A stretch of 49,828 bases of DNA from Bacteroidota bacterium (GCA_029550865.1 JAKPGM010000069.1:1-49828), one strand, 5' to 3'. Shown: positions 18,038 to 27,684, numbered from the stretch's first letter. The notes: generated by a model from the sequence alone, not told the origin. Numbers and translations: made by a program.

Positions 18038-19333
18038 ATGAAAGTACTCATGTTTGGGTGGGAATTTCCACCCCATATTTCTGGAGGACTGGGAACAGCA
18101 TGTCATGGGCTTACCAAGGGGCTTTCAAAGTTCCCTGATATAGAAGTCATCTTTGTTGTTCCACGGGCCTTTGGCGATGAAGATACCAGCAATGCCCATA
18201 TTGTAGGCGCATCGGATGTTTATGTTAGTCAAAAGCGCATTTCTGTAAGGGGCTTTGCACAGGAATTAAGTCTTATTGAGGTCGACTCCTTGCTGGTTCC
18301 CTATGCTGAGCCCGAAGAATTTTACCGCCTAACTCGAAAATTTGCTGGACGTTCGTATAGAACGCTTACGGACCAAAACTTCGAGGGTAAAATACCCTTT
18401 ACGGGCGGCTATGGGCCCAATCTTTTCGAGGAAATACGTAACTACGCATTGGTGGCAGCTGCGATTGCCTGCGATTATGATTTTGACATCATCCATGCTC
18501 ACGACTGGCTAACCTATCCTGCTGGTATTGCTGCTAAAGAAATATCGGGCAAGCCTCTCGTCGTTCACGTACATGCCACCGACTTCGATCGCAGTGGCGG
18601 GAACGTCAATCCTCGCGTATTCGAAATAGAAAAGCATGGCATGGAAATGGCCGACAAAGTAATTACCGTAAGTAACTGGACACGCGACATCGTTATCAAC
18701 CGATATGGAATACCGCCGGAAAAAGTTATCACCGTTTACAATGCTGTAGAACCGCTGGATGAAGCTGAAAAAATTAACATCCGACGTGGAATACCCGACA
18801 AAATTGTCACTTTCCTTGGTAGAATTACCATGCAAAAAGGACCAGAATATTTTGTAGAAGCCGCCAATAAAGTGCTTAAAAAGATGAACAACGTCCGATT
18901 TGTAATGGCGGGCAGTGGCGATATGATGAACAAAATAATCCTTCGAGTAGCCAAATTGGGTATAGCCAACCGTTTTCACTTTACTGGCTTTCTGAATGGT
19001 GACGATGTATATCGCATGTACTCCATCAGCGATGTTTACGTTATGCCATCCATATCAGAGCCTTTTGGCATATCCCCCCTCGAAGCAATTCAATCCAATG
19101 TGCCAGTTATTATTTCTAAACAGTCGGGGGTAGCTGAAGTATTGAATCATGCTATAAAAATCGATTTCTGGGATGTTGACGCCATGGCCGATGCAATTTA
19201 TGGCATTCTCAACTATCCTGCTCTATCGACAATGTTTAAAAAATATGGAAAGCAGGAAGTTGACAAGCTAAAATGGGAAACCTCGGCCAGTGAGGTTCGA
19301 AATATTTACTACAGCTTACTGTACAAAAATTGA
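18038..19333 (+). CDS. GT4 family glycosyltransferase, probable glycogen/starch-synthase-like
   Basis: The 431-residue GT-B protein begins with the nucleotide-sugar loop MFGWEFPPHISGGLGTACHGL, as in glycogen and starch synthases. It has HAHDWLTYPAGI in the N-terminal Rossmann domain, VTFLGRITMQKGPEYF at the hinge and the C-terminal donor-binding motif SEPFGISPLEAI. Its place between debranching enzyme and GH57 amylase argues for alpha-glucan synthesis or priming, but donor and acceptor are not evident. The operon also encodes a GT3-type synthase, so this may be a primer-forming or maltodextrin-specific enzyme. Confidence 0.8.
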   Translation: MKVLMFGWEFPPHISGGLGTACHGLTKGLSKFPDIEVIFVVPRAFGDEDTSNAHIVGASDVYVSQKRISVRGFAQELSLIEVDSLLVPYAEPEEFYRLTRKFAGRSYRTLTDQNFEGKIPFTGGYGPNLFEEIRNYALVAAAIACDYDFDIIHAHDWLTYPAGIAAKEISGKPLVVHVHATDFDRSGGNVNPRVFEIEKHGMEMADKVITVSNWTRDIVINRYGIPPEKVITVYNAVEPLDEAEKINIRRGIPDKIVTFLGRITMQKGPEYFVEAANKVLKKMNNVRFVMAGSGDMMNKIILRVAKLGIANRFHFTGFLNGDDVYRMYSISDVYVMPSISEPFGISPLEAIQSNVPVIISKQSGVAEVLNHAIKIDFWDVDAMADAIYGILNYPALSTMFKKYGKQEVDKLKWETSASEVRNIYYSLLYKN

Positions 19334-19356
19334 CAATCAACCTTAAAACTTTAAAG

Positions 19357-19476
19357 ATGAAACGGGCATGTAAAGCAATAACTACATTCAAGCATGACAA
19401 TAATGCTTGTATGCTTTGCAATGGGGGAGAAGACTTTTCCATGCGCGTTCCATTCAATTATTTGCTAAACATTTAA
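19357..19476 (+). CDS. Possible 39-residue small protein in the glycogen operon spacer
   Basis: An ATG-initiated frame of 39 codons (MKRACKAITT at the start, LLNI at the end) lies between the GT4 and GH57 genes. It contains a CMLC pair. There is no recognisable domain and a hairpin lies inside it, so the spacer could equally be non-coding RNA structure. Chance is a real possibility. Confidence 0.2.
   Translation: MKRACKAITTFKHDNNACMLCNGGEDFSMRVPFNYLLNI
19389..19409 (+). other. Intra-operon hairpin
   Basis: CAAGCAT (19389-19395) and ATGCTTG (19403-19409) form a perfect 7-bp stem with a 7-base loop in the 155-base spacer. No T tract follows, so it is not an intrinsic terminator. It could stabilise or process the operon mRNA. 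Confidence 0.35.
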
Positions 19477-19488
19477 AATAATATACGG

Positions 19489-20907
19489 ATGAAAACTATA
19501 TGCTTGTATTTTCAGGTACACCAGCCTTTTCGTTTTCGAAAATACAGATTTTTTGAAATAGGAAACGAGCACTATTATTACGATGACTATGCCAATGAGA
19601 GTTTTATGCGAAAAGTAGCCAGCAAAAGCTACCTTCCAACCAATAAAATACTGCTCGATTTAATCAAAGAGTATGGCTCGAGATTTAAAGTTGCCTTTTC
19701 CATATCGGGGACAGCCCTCGACCAGTTCGAGCTATACGCACCTGAAGTACTGGAAAGTTTTCAAAAACTAGCAGCAACCAATAGCGTAGAATTTTTAAGC
19801 GAAACCTACTCACATACATTGGCATCGCTCATCAACAAGGACGAATTTATACAACAAATAGTGGAGCATGACGAGAAAATTGAAAAACTGTTTGGTAAAA
19901 AACCTACAGTATTTCGCAACACCGAGCTAATCTACAATAACGAAATTGGTGATTGGCTGGCCGAACTGGGCTTTAAAGCTGTTCTTACCGAAGGTGCTCG
20001 TCACATTCTCGGCTGGAAAAGTCCAAATTATGTTTACGCAAGCGCTACCAATCCTCGACTTAAGCTACTTCTAAAAAATTCCCGGCTATCGGACGATATT
20101 GCATTCCGTTTTTCCAATCGGGGATGGGACCAATATCCCCTCACTGCCGATAAGTTTGTAGGTTGGATAAAAGCCATGGATCCCAAGGAAGACACACTTA
20201 ACCTTTTTATGAATTATGATACTTTTGGCAACATTCAACCCAAAGAATCTGGTATATTCGAATTCCTAAAAGCTTTTCCTAAAGAAGTATTTAAAACCAA
20301 TCAACTCACCTTTTCAACTCCATCCGAAGTGGTTGAACGTTTTCAACCCGTTGCTCCGCTTTCTGTCCAATACCCCATTTCATGGGCTGATGAGGAACGC
20401 GACGTTTCAGCCTGGCTGGGTAATGAACTGCAACAAGAAGCCTTTAACAAATTGTTTGCTCTACGGAATAAAGTGTTACAATGTAATAACCCACAGCTCA
20501 AACTCGATTGGAAATACCTTCAATGCAGCGATCACTTTTATTACATGAGCACCAAGTTTTTTATCCATGGAAGCCTTTACTCTTATTTCAATCCCTATAA
20601 CTCGCCTTACGAAGCTTTCATTTACTATATGAATATACTGAGTGATTTTGAAATCCGTATCCATCAATGCGCAGAAGCTTCCAGTAAGGCAATAACTGAG
20701 GAACCACAACAAGCTCCTCAACCCAAGACCAGCCGTGCGAAAAGTAAAAAAACTGAAAATACTACACCACAAGCTGAAGAAAAAAAGAAAGTAAGCTCAA
20801 AAAAATCAAGCACACGTGCTTCGGTCGCCATTGAAAAGGAGGAATCTTCCCAAAAGAAGAAGGCTACTACAAAGAAGGCTGCCTCCAAAAGTAAAAAATC
20901 GAGCTAA
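19489..20907 (+). CDS. GH57 family alpha-amylase/glucanotransferase-like enzyme with lysine-rich tail
   Basis: 472 residues without a signal peptide. The GH57 conserved regions are visible: region I YFQVHQPFRFRKY, region II SISGTALDQ, region III FRNTELIYN with the probable nucleophile Glu, and region IV NYDTFGNIQP with the probable acid/base Asp. The catalytic part ends near residue 400. The last ~70 residues are a disordered Lys/Ser/Ala/Glu-rich tail (AKSKKTE, SSKKSST, TTKKAASKSKKSS), not part of the family fold. It likely cuts or transfers alpha-1,4-glucan chains in the cytoplasm together with the debranching enzyme and phosphorylase of the operon. Confidence 0.88.
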   Translation: MKTICLYFQVHQPFRFRKYRFFEIGNEHYYYDDYANESFMRKVASKSYLPTNKILLDLIKEYGSRFKVAFSISGTALDQFELYAPEVLESFQKLAATNSVEFLSETYSHTLASLINKDEFIQQIVEHDEKIEKLFGKKPTVFRNTELIYNNEIGDWLAELGFKAVLTEGARHILGWKSPNYVYASATNPRLKLLLKNSRLSDDIAFRFSNRGWDQYPLTADKFVGWIKAMDPKEDTLNLFMNYDTFGNIQPKESGIFEFLKAFPKEVFKTNQLTFSTPSEVVERFQPVAPLSVQYPISWADEERDVSAWLGNELQQEAFNKLFALRNKVLQCNNPQLKLDWKYLQCSDHFYYMSTKFFIHGSLYSYFNPYNSPYEAFIYYMNILSDFEIRIHQCAEASSKAITEEPQQAPQPKTSRAKSKKTENTTPQAEEKKKVSSKKSSTRASVAIEKEESSQKKKATTKKAASKSKKSS

Positions 20908-20978
20908 ATTAAAACATTGAATATCAAAACATAACTCAATCATTTAAAATAATAGAAGGGATACCCAAATTAAAGTTG

Positions 20979-20986
20979 TAACTTTG
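20979..20986 (+). promoter_or_regulatory. Candidate -7 element before the synthase-phosphorylase gene
   Basis: TAACTTTG matches TAnnTTTG exactly, 25 bases upstream of the ATG at 21012. No good -33 TTTG is present at 19 bases, so it may be a weak internal promoter. Confidence 0.35.
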
Positions 20987-21011
20987 TGAAATAAATTATG
21001 AAAGTATTCTT

Positions 21012-24000
21012 ATGAACGAAATAAAAAACAAACCTGACTACCTGTTTGAAGTAAGTTGGGAAGTATGTAACAAAGTAGGCGGGATATACACAGTCATCTC
21101 AACAAAAGCAAACACATTAGCCAGTGAATTGGGCAACAATTATATTCTAATTGGCCCCGATGTATACCGCGATGGTGCATTTAATCCGGAGTTCGAAGAA
21201 GACAAAAAACTTTTTAAACTCTGGAAAGACAAAGCAGCAGAAGAAGGACTACGAATAAAGGTGGGGCATTGGAAAATAAAAGGGAATCCTATTGCTATTC
21301 TGGTAGATTTTACGCCTTTTTTCAGTCAAAAGGACCAAATCCTTTCTCAATTCTGGGAAACTTTCAAGCTCGACTCCATTACGGGTCAATGGGATTATAT
21401 TGAACCCTGTCTGTTTGGTTATGCAGCTGGAAAAATTATTGAGAGTTTTCTGAAGTTTAATTTGAGCATTCGCGATAAGGTAGTAGCACACTTCCATGAA
21501 TGGATGACGGGTGGTGGCTTACTATACCTTAAAATGAATACTCCCCAGGTGGCCACCGTATTTACTACTCATGCCACAGTATTAGGCAGAGCCATTGCTG
21601 GTAATGGTCAACCCCTTTACAGTCAACTTAAGAACTACAATCCCGATACAAAAGCGGGAGAATTTAACGTTATAGCAAAATACTCGCTCGAAAAAATCTC
21701 TGCTCAACAGGCCGATTCTTTTACTACCGTTAGTGAAATTACCAACGAGGAATGTACTGCCTTTTTACAGAAACCTGTTGATGTAGTTACGCCCAATGGT
21801 TTTGAAAATGCCTTTGTCCCTGACGAAAGTATTTTCAATGAAGAGAGATCAAAAGCCCGACTAAAACTGAAAGAAGTGGCGCAAGCCATTTACAATGCCC
21901 CTGTTGATGACAGCAGTTTATTTATTGCTACTTCGGGACGCTATGAATTCCACAACAAAGGTATTGACGTTTTTATTGATTCGCTGGCACAACTTAACAA
22001 CAATCCTAATTTCAAACGTTCGGTTTATGCCTTCATTCTGGTACCTGCCGGGCATTATGGTCCCAGAAAAGATCTTACCAATGCGTTGAATAACAATGCA
22101 AATCCCTGTGAGACTTGCGTATTGACTCACAACCTTCACTTTCCCGAACACGACAGTATTTTACAAAAACTAAAAGACAAGGATCTACTGCCTTCGAACA
22201 AACAAAATAAGGTAAAAATCATCTATGTCCCTTCCTATCTGAATGGCGACGATGGTATATTTAACCTAACATACTATCAATTATTGATCGGTTTCGACCT
22301 CACAGTATTTCCTTCGTATTACGAACCCTGGGGTTACACTCCGCTCGAAAGTATTGCTTTTAAAGTACCTACCATTACCACTTCACTGGCTGGATTTGGA
22401 CTATGGGTAAAGAAGGAGATTGGTAATACTCATCATAGCGTTACAGTTATAAATCGTACGGATAATAATTATCAAGAAGTAGTAGACGAAATTGCTAAAG
22501 AAATTTTTGCCTTTTCCAATCTCAGTCAGCAGGAAATTTCAGAAGCCAGGAATTTTGCCTACCAGATTTCTCTTAAGGCGCTTTGGAAAAACCTAATTTT
22601 TGAGTACTATCAGGCCTATCACATAGCCATAGAAAAAGCAGCCCAACGATCGGGGGTATTACCGGAAACCGAAAAAATCGATCTTCTAACGCCTGTGGAA
22701 AAAATTTGCAATGCTAACCAACCTTTGTGGAAACGTCTTTTAGTACAAAAACATATCCCGGCAAAACTTCACGCGTTGGAAGAATTGTCCAAAAATCTTT
22801 GGTGGAGTTGGAATTACGAGGCAATCGAATTGTTTCATAGCATTGACCCAAAAATCTGGGATGCCAGTGAAGGTAACCCTATTGTTTTCCTCGATAATCT
22901 TCCCTACGAAAAATTCCTGGAACTAGAAAAAGACAACACCTTCCTGCAAAACTTAGATATTGTATATGGAAAGTTTCAGGATTACATGCGACAACCCATG
23001 AAAGAGGGACCGCGGGTCGCCTACTTTTCCATGGAATTTGGTCTACACGATTCGCTAAAGATTTATTCAGGAGGGCTGGGTATTTTAGCCGGAGACTATC
23101 TGAAAGAAGCCAGCGACTCTCGATGCAATATCATTGGAGTGGGTCTTTTGTACCGCTATGGTTACTTTAAACAGGTCATCTCGGAGTATGGTGACCAGAT
23201 TGCTCAATACGAGTCGCAAACCTTTTCGAAAACCTGTGCTCAACCCGTACGAGACGAAAACAACCATTGGGTAACCATCCACATCAACCTACCAGGGCGA
23301 ACGGTCAATGCCCGTGTATGGAAAGTCGAGGTAGGCCGTGTTCCCCTATATCTACTCGACACCGATTATGAGGACAATTCCCCGCTTGACCGCAGCATAA
23401 CCCATAATCTGTATGGAGGCGACTGGGACAATCGTATTCGCCAGGAAATTTTACTGGGCATCGGGGGCATAAGAGCACTTGATGCAATGGGAATAGAATG
23501 CGACATTTACCACTGCAACGAAGGACATGCTGCATTTATTGGCATAGAACGCCTGCGTAAGTACATTATGAAAGAAAATCTGACCTTCGATGAAGCACTC
23601 GAAATAGTAAGGTCGTCGCAGCTGTTTACCACCCATACCCCCGTACCGGCTGGCCATGATTCTTTTTCGGAAGATATGATGCGTACTTACCTGGGGCATT
23701 ATCCACAACGTCTGAAAATATCATGGCGACAATTTATGGCCCTTGGTAAAGCCAATCCCGATGATCCTGCTGAGAAATTTTCGATGAGTTTTCTGGCTGC
23801 CAATCTCTCATTGGAGACCAATGCGGTATCGAAACTTCACAGCCATGTAAGCAAGGATATATTCCATGCCCTTTACAAAGGATATTCGCCCGAAGAACTC
23901 CATCTGGGATATGTTACCAATGGGGTACATCTGCCTACCTGGGCAGCAAAACCTTGGCTGCAATTATATCAAGAAACTTTCGGGAAAGAGTTTTTTACTC

Positions 24001-25256
24001 AACAAACCAATTTTGAGGTGTGGTCGAAAATTCATTCAGTGCCCGATTCTGTCATCTGGAAAATACGTAACAACCTACGACTTTCTCTTATTGAATATAT
24101 TATTGAACAATTAAAAGATGCCAGTGCCCGACGGGTAGAAAATCCCAAGATGGCTTTTGAAATTGCGGAAAGGCTCAATAAACACACGCTTACCATAGGA
24201 TTTGCGCGACGTTTTGCCACCTACAAGCGGGCATACCTGCTGTTTTCGGACATGGATCGGCTTGCCAGAATTGTTAATAACCCAACCATGCCGGTACAAT
24301 TCCTGTTTGCCGGTAAAGCACATCCCAATGATAAGGCGGGACAGGATCTAATAAAAAGAATTGTTGAAATAAGCAAACGACCCGAATTTATTGGAAAAAT
24401 TGTTTTTCTACCCAACTATGAGATGAAACTAGCAAAATTGCTAGTTCAGGGGGTAGACGTATGGCTCAACACTCCCACCCGACCGCTGGAGGCATCGGGT
24501 ACCAGTGGTGAAAAAGCCGTAATGAATGGCGTACTACATTTTAGCGTACTCGATGGCTGGTGGGTCGAAGGATATAAAGAAGGAGCTGGTTGGGCCCTGC
24601 CGCAAGAGATTACTTATGAAAATCAGGCCTATCAGGATCAACTCGATGCGGAAACCATTTACAGCATCATCGAAAACGAAATTGCGCCACTCTTCTACTA
24701 CCGCAACGAAGAAGGGCTCCCCACCGCATGGATCAACTATATCAAAAACTCCATCGAAAAAATTACTTCGCACTTTACCATGAGCCGACAGCTGGAAGAT
24801 TACATCCGGCAATACTATCAACCACTTGCTCAACGTAGTGCCCGCATGAAGAACAACGATTACGCATTGGCCAAAGAGCTGGCACGATGGAAAAAGAAAG
24901 TACGTACCAGCTGGGAAAGCATCGATGTGGTAGAAATCAAACATCCCGACGTGAGCAAAGAGGCCTTAGAACTGGGTAGCGCTTACACAGCCGAGGTTAC
25001 CCTCGACCTGAATGAGCTCTCACCTGAAGACATCGGAATTGAAGTAGTGCTGGCTGAGCCTCAGGAAAATGAACGTCCTCAAAAAATTGTGTTCACTCAG
25101 GAATTTCAGCTGGTGAAAGCAGAAAATCAGTTAGCCTATTACAAAACCGAGATTGTACCCAAAAAGGCAGGAGCCTACGAAATGGGAATACGTATCTTCC
25201 CAAAACATCCAGAATTGCCACACCGTCAGGATTTTAATTATATCCGTTGGATTTAA
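21012..25256 (+). CDS. Fused glycogen synthase (GT3-like) and alpha-glucan phosphorylase (GT35)
   Basis: A 1414-residue two-enzyme polypeptide. Residues 1 to about 550 form a GT-B synthase of the eukaryotic GT3 type (FEVSWEVCNKVGGIYTVIS, HFHEWMTGGGLLYL, VFPSYYEPWGYTPLESIAF). Near residue 590 a DUF3417 module starts (HALEELSKNLWWSWN), followed by the phosphorylase core. YFSMEFGLHDSLKIYSGGLG binds substrate, and PLP-lysine Lys1168 lies in EASGTSGEKAVMNG. A beta-rich C-terminal segment ends the protein. The synthase adds glucose from a nucleotide sugar (UDP-glucose in GT3); the phosphorylase releases glucose-1-phosphate. Such fusions are known in Bacteroidota. It closes the operon, before a terminator. 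Confidence 0.92.
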   Translation: MNEIKNKPDYLFEVSWEVCNKVGGIYTVISTKANTLASELGNNYILIGPDVYRDGAFNPEFEEDKKLFKLWKDKAAEEGLRIKVGHWKIKGNPIAILVDFTPFFSQKDQILSQFWETFKLDSITGQWDYIEPCLFGYAAGKIIESFLKFNLSIRDKVVAHFHEWMTGGGLLYLKMNTPQVATVFTTHATVLGRAIAGNGQPLYSQLKNYNPDTKAGEFNVIAKYSLEKISAQQADSFTTVSEITNEECTAFLQKPVDVVTPNGFENAFVPDESIFNEERSKARLKLKEVAQAIYNAPVDDSSLFIATSGRYEFHNKGIDVFIDSLAQLNNNPNFKRSVYAFILVPAGHYGPRKDLTNALNNNANPCETCVLTHNLHFPEHDSILQKLKDKDLLPSNKQNKVKIIYVPSYLNGDDGIFNLTYYQLLIGFDLTVFPSYYEPWGYTPLESIAFKVPTITTSLAGFGLWVKKEIGNTHHSVTVINRTDNNYQEVVDEIAKEIFAFSNLSQQEISEARNFAYQISLKALWKNLIFEYYQAYHIAIEKAAQRSGVLPETEKIDLLTPVEKICNANQPLWKRLLVQKHIPAKLHALEELSKNLWWSWNYEAIELFHSIDPKIWDASEGNPIVFLDNLPYEKFLELEKDNTFLQNLDIVYGKFQDYMRQPMKEGPRVAYFSMEFGLHDSLKIYSGGLGILAGDYLKEASDSRCNIIGVGLLYRYGYFKQVISEYGDQIAQYESQTFSKTCAQPVRDENNHWVTIHINLPGRTVNARVWKVEVGRVPLYLLDTDYEDNSPLDRSITHNLYGGDWDNRIRQEILLGIGGIRALDAMGIECDIYHCNEGHAAFIGIERLRKYIMKENLTFDEALEIVRSSQLFTTHTPVPAGHDSFSEDMMRTYLGHYPQRLKISWRQFMALGKANPDDPAEKFSMSFLAANLSLETNAVSKLHSHVSKDIFHALYKGYSPEELHLGYVTNGVHLPTWAAKPWLQLYQETFGKEFFTQQTNFEVWSKIHSVPDSVIWKIRNNLRLSLIEYIIEQLKDASARRVENPKMAFEIAERLNKHTLTIGFARRFATYKRAYLLFSDMDRLARIVNNPTMPVQFLFAGKAHPNDKAGQDLIKRIVEISKRPEFIGKIVFLPNYEMKLAKLLVQGVDVWLNTPTRPLEASGTSGEKAVMNGVLHFSVLDGWWVEGYKEGAGWALPQEITYENQAYQDQLDAETIYSIIENEIAPLFYYRNEEGLPTAWINYIKNSIEKITSHFTMSRQLEDYIRQYYQPLAQRSARMKNNDYALAKELARWKKKVRTSWESIDVVEIKHPDVSKEALELGSAYTAEVTLDLNELSPEDIGIEVVLAEPQENERPQKIVFTQEFQLVKAENQLAYYKTEIVPKKAGAYEMGIRIFPKHPELPHRQDFNYIRWI

Positions 25257-25333
25257 GAAAAAGCAACCTCATTGATACGTATTCAAGACTGATATACTAA
25301 CGCTGAGGCAAATTTGAAAACGATTAATTAAAG

Positions 25334-25377
25334 GCTGTAGGGAAAACTGATAATTCTCTCTACAGCTTTTTATTTTT
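25334..25377 (+). terminator. Intrinsic terminator of the glycogen operon
   Basis: GCTGTAG (25334-25340) pairs with CTACAGC (25360-25366), extended inward by a wobble and further pairs, and is followed by a T-rich run (TTTTTATTTTT). It lies 77 bases after the stop of the fusion gene. Confidence 0.75.
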
Positions 25378-25491
25378 AAGACGCTCAAATTTCCATTTGA
25401 TTTAACATGTTTATAACATACTATCCTCAACATACATCTAAAATGCTTGTTTTATATTAACGCAACACCTATTTTTCTAAATTTTAAAAAA

Positions 25492-25980
25492 ATGAAAACA
25501 ATTGTTGCTTTTCTCATATTAATTGCATTTTTTACAAACTTTGGTAAATCCCAGACTACTATTCCTGTTTATAATTTTGATCAGCTGGAGCCTCTTTTAC
25601 ACCAACGTAACGACACGGTATATCTGATAAATTTTTGGGCAACCTGGTGTGCCCCCTGTCGCAAGGAGCTGCCCGATATCGAAAAAATAGGTGAAAAATA
25701 TAGCAGAGAAAAATTTAAAGTCATTCTGGTTAGCCTCGACATGAGTGAAACGATTAACAGTACTTTAATTCCCTTCTTGAAAAAAAACAATATTCGTTCG
25801 CAGGTAATTGTACTTGATGACCCTGACAGTAATCGCTGGATTGATAAGGTAGATAGCCTGTGGGGCGGCAGTATCCCCGCTACACTTGTCTACCGAAATG
25901 ATGAAAAAATCTTTATAGAAAAGCAAGTAGATTTTAATTATCTCGATTCGGTTTTAACCCTTAAATTTTTTAAGCCATGA
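25492..25980 (+). CDS. Periplasmic TlpA/thioredoxin-like disulfide protein
   Basis: About 162 residues from the ATG at 25492; an upstream in-frame TTG is rejected because the signal peptide begins here (MKTIVAFLILIAFF, cleavage near GKSQ). The thioredoxin active site WATWCAPCRKELP is intact, and GGSIPATLVY contains the cis-Pro. It should act as a periplasmic thiol reductase or in cytochrome/disulfide maturation. The stop overlaps the ATG of the next redoxin (ATGA), so translation is coupled. Confidence 0.9.
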   Translation: MKTIVAFLILIAFFTNFGKSQTTIPVYNFDQLEPLLHQRNDTVYLINFWATWCAPCRKELPDIEKIGEKYSREKFKVILVSLDMSETINSTLIPFLKKNNIRSQVIVLDDPDSNRWIDKVDSLWGGSIPATLVYRNDEKIFIEKQVDFNYLDSVLTLKFFKP

Positions 25981-26570
25981 AGAAGTTGTTTGTTTTCACA
26001 TTTATGATTTTTAGCTATCTGGGGTCATCGGCCCAGGTTAAAGTTGGAGATGTTGCTCCTACCTTTAATTTAAAGAACGTAGATGGTAAAATGGTAAGTC
26101 TCGACGACTATCGTTCGCAAAAAGGTGTCATCGTAATCTTCACCTGTAACCATTGTCCGTATGCAAAGGCTTATGAAGATCGGATTATAGCGCTCGATAA
26201 GCAGTACAAGCCAAAAGGTTTTCCCGTGGTTGCTATCAATCCCAATGATGTAAGCATTGTACCCGAAGACTCGTACGAGAATATGCAGGTAAGAGCCAAA
26301 GAAAAGGGATTCACATTTCCCTACTTATATGATGCCACACAGGCTGTTGCCAATGCTTACGGTGCTGAACGTACACCACACGTATTTTTGCTAAAAAAAT
26401 CTGGTGACAAATTTGAAGTAGCCTACATTGGAGCTATTGACGACAATTATAAGGATGCTTCGGCTGTAAAAACCCGGTATGTGGAACAGGCGATTGAGGC
26501 TATTCTGGCAGGTAAAAAACCCGAGCCCAGTACCACAAAAGCAATAGGCTGTACAGTTAAGAGAAAATAA
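25977..26570 (+). CDS. Periplasmic redoxin (AhpC/TSA-like thioredoxin fold)
   Basis: 197 residues with a signal peptide (MKKLFVFTFMIFSYLGSSAQ). The redoxin core begins VGDVAPTFNLKNVDGKMVSL and carries a CxxC site in FTCNHCPYAKAYEDR. VVAINPNDVSIVPEDSYENM and ERTPHVFLL (cis-Pro) follow. The CNHC pair in place of a peroxidatic single Cys suggests a thiol-disulfide oxidoreductase rather than a peroxidase. It overlaps the upstream TlpA-like gene by four bases, so the two probably work as a redox pair. The substrate is unknown. Confidence 0.85.
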   Translation: MKKLFVFTFMIFSYLGSSAQVKVGDVAPTFNLKNVDGKMVSLDDYRSQKGVIVIFTCNHCPYAKAYEDRIIALDKQYKPKGFPVVAINPNDVSIVPEDSYENMQVRAKEKGFTFPYLYDATQAVANAYGAERTPHVFLLKKSGDKFEVAYIGAIDDNYKDASAVKTRYVEQAIEAILAGKKPEPSTTKAIGCTVKRK

Positions 26571-26583
26571 GTGTGTATTCGTG

Positions 26584-26624
26584 AAAAAAAAGAGACGCTC
26601 CAAAAAGCGTCTCTTGTTTTTTTT
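26584..26624. terminator. Bidirectional intrinsic terminator
   Basis: GAGACGCT (26592-26599) and AGCGTCTC (26606-26613) form a perfect 8-bp stem with a 6-base loop. It is flanked by eight A residues on the left and TTGTTTTTTTT on the right, so it works for both the redoxin genes and the leu operon, whose last stop lies at 26623-26625. Confidence 0.88.
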
Positions 26625-27684
26625 ATAGTAAGCTAGCAACAAAGTCGCCCACTTCGGAGGTGGTCATACCCATTTTACCAGCAGCCAAACTCTTTATTCG
26701 TCCCGAACCAAGGGCATTGCTGATAGCATTTTCTACCGCTTTTGCAGCCTCGGTTTCGCCAAGGATATCGAGCATCATAGCTGCAGCACCTATGGCAGCC
26801 AAAGGATTTATGATATTTTGACCCGTATACTTGGGAGCCGACCCTCCCATTGGTTCAAACATCGATACACCCTGAGGATTGATGTTTCCACCAGCAGCAA
26901 TACCCAGACCACCCTGAATAATAGCAGCAAGGTCGGTAATTATATCCCCGAAAAGATTTTCAGTCACTACCACATCGTAAAACTCGGGAGACTTAACAAA
27001 CCACATGTTGGCTGCATCAACATGGTTATAATCCTGTTTAATATCAGGATATTCATTACCTACTTCTTTAAATGTGCGGTTCCAGAGGTCGCCGCAATAG
27101 GTTAAAACATTGGTCTTATGCACCAGGGTAAGCTGTTTACGTTTATTTCTACGACGAGTATATTCGTATGCATAACGTATGCAACGTTCAACTACGGGGC
27201 GTGAATAAACCATCACCTGGGTTGCCACCTCGTTGGGGGTTCCAACCTGTACAGCACCCCCCACACCTGTATATATACCCCCTGTGTTTTCGCGGATAAC
27301 CACAAAATCGATATCGTTGGGACCCTTATCTTTCAAAGGAGTTTCTACTCCCGGATAAAGCTTCACGGGACGTAGATTGATATACTGGTCAAGGGCAAAA
27401 CGCATTTTCAGTAGGATACCCACTTCGAGAATACCCGGTTTTACGTCGGGATGTCCGATAGCTCCCAGATAAATGGCATTAAATTGCTTAAAATCATGGA
27501 TAGCACTATCGGGTAGCGTTTCTCCGGTTCGCAGATAACGATCGCCCCCAAAATCAAAATTCTGGTATTCAAGCTTAAAACCAAATTTAGCAGCAGCCGC
27601 ATTCAGTACTTTTATTCCCTCACGTACCACCTCAGGTCCGGTACCATCACCGGGTATAACGGCAATTTTGTAAGTTTTACTCAT
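26623..27684 (-). CDS. leuB: 3-isopropylmalate dehydrogenase
   Basis: 353 residues of the isocitrate/isopropylmalate dehydrogenase family. It begins IAVIPGDGTGPEVV, has the substrate loop with Arg residues, VVIRENTGGIYTG, and the signature NLFGDIITDLAAIIQGGLG with metal-binding Asp. MFEPMGGSAPKYTG binds NAD. It oxidises and decarboxylates 3-isopropylmalate to the leucine precursor. A few features (GAIGHPDV, ILLKMRF) resemble tartrate/homoisocitrate relatives, but its place as last gene of a leu operon supports LeuB. It lies 76 bases after leuA2. Confidence 0.9.
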   Translation of the reverse strand: MSKTYKIAVIPGDGTGPEVVREGIKVLNAAAAKFGFKLEYQNFDFGGDRYLRTGETLPDSAIHDFKQFNAIYLGAIGHPDVKPGILEVGILLKMRFALDQYINLRPVKLYPGVETPLKDKGPNDIDFVVIRENTGGIYTGVGGAVQVGTPNEVATQVMVYSRPVVERCIRYAYEYTRRRNKRKQLTLVHKTNVLTYCGDLWNRTFKEVGNEYPDIKQDYNHVDAANMWFVKSPEFYDVVVTENLFGDIITDLAAIIQGGLGIAAGGNINPQGVSMFEPMGGSAPKYTGQNIINPLAAIGAAAMMLDILGETEAAKAVENAISNALGSGRIKSLAAGKMGMTTSEVGDFVASLL

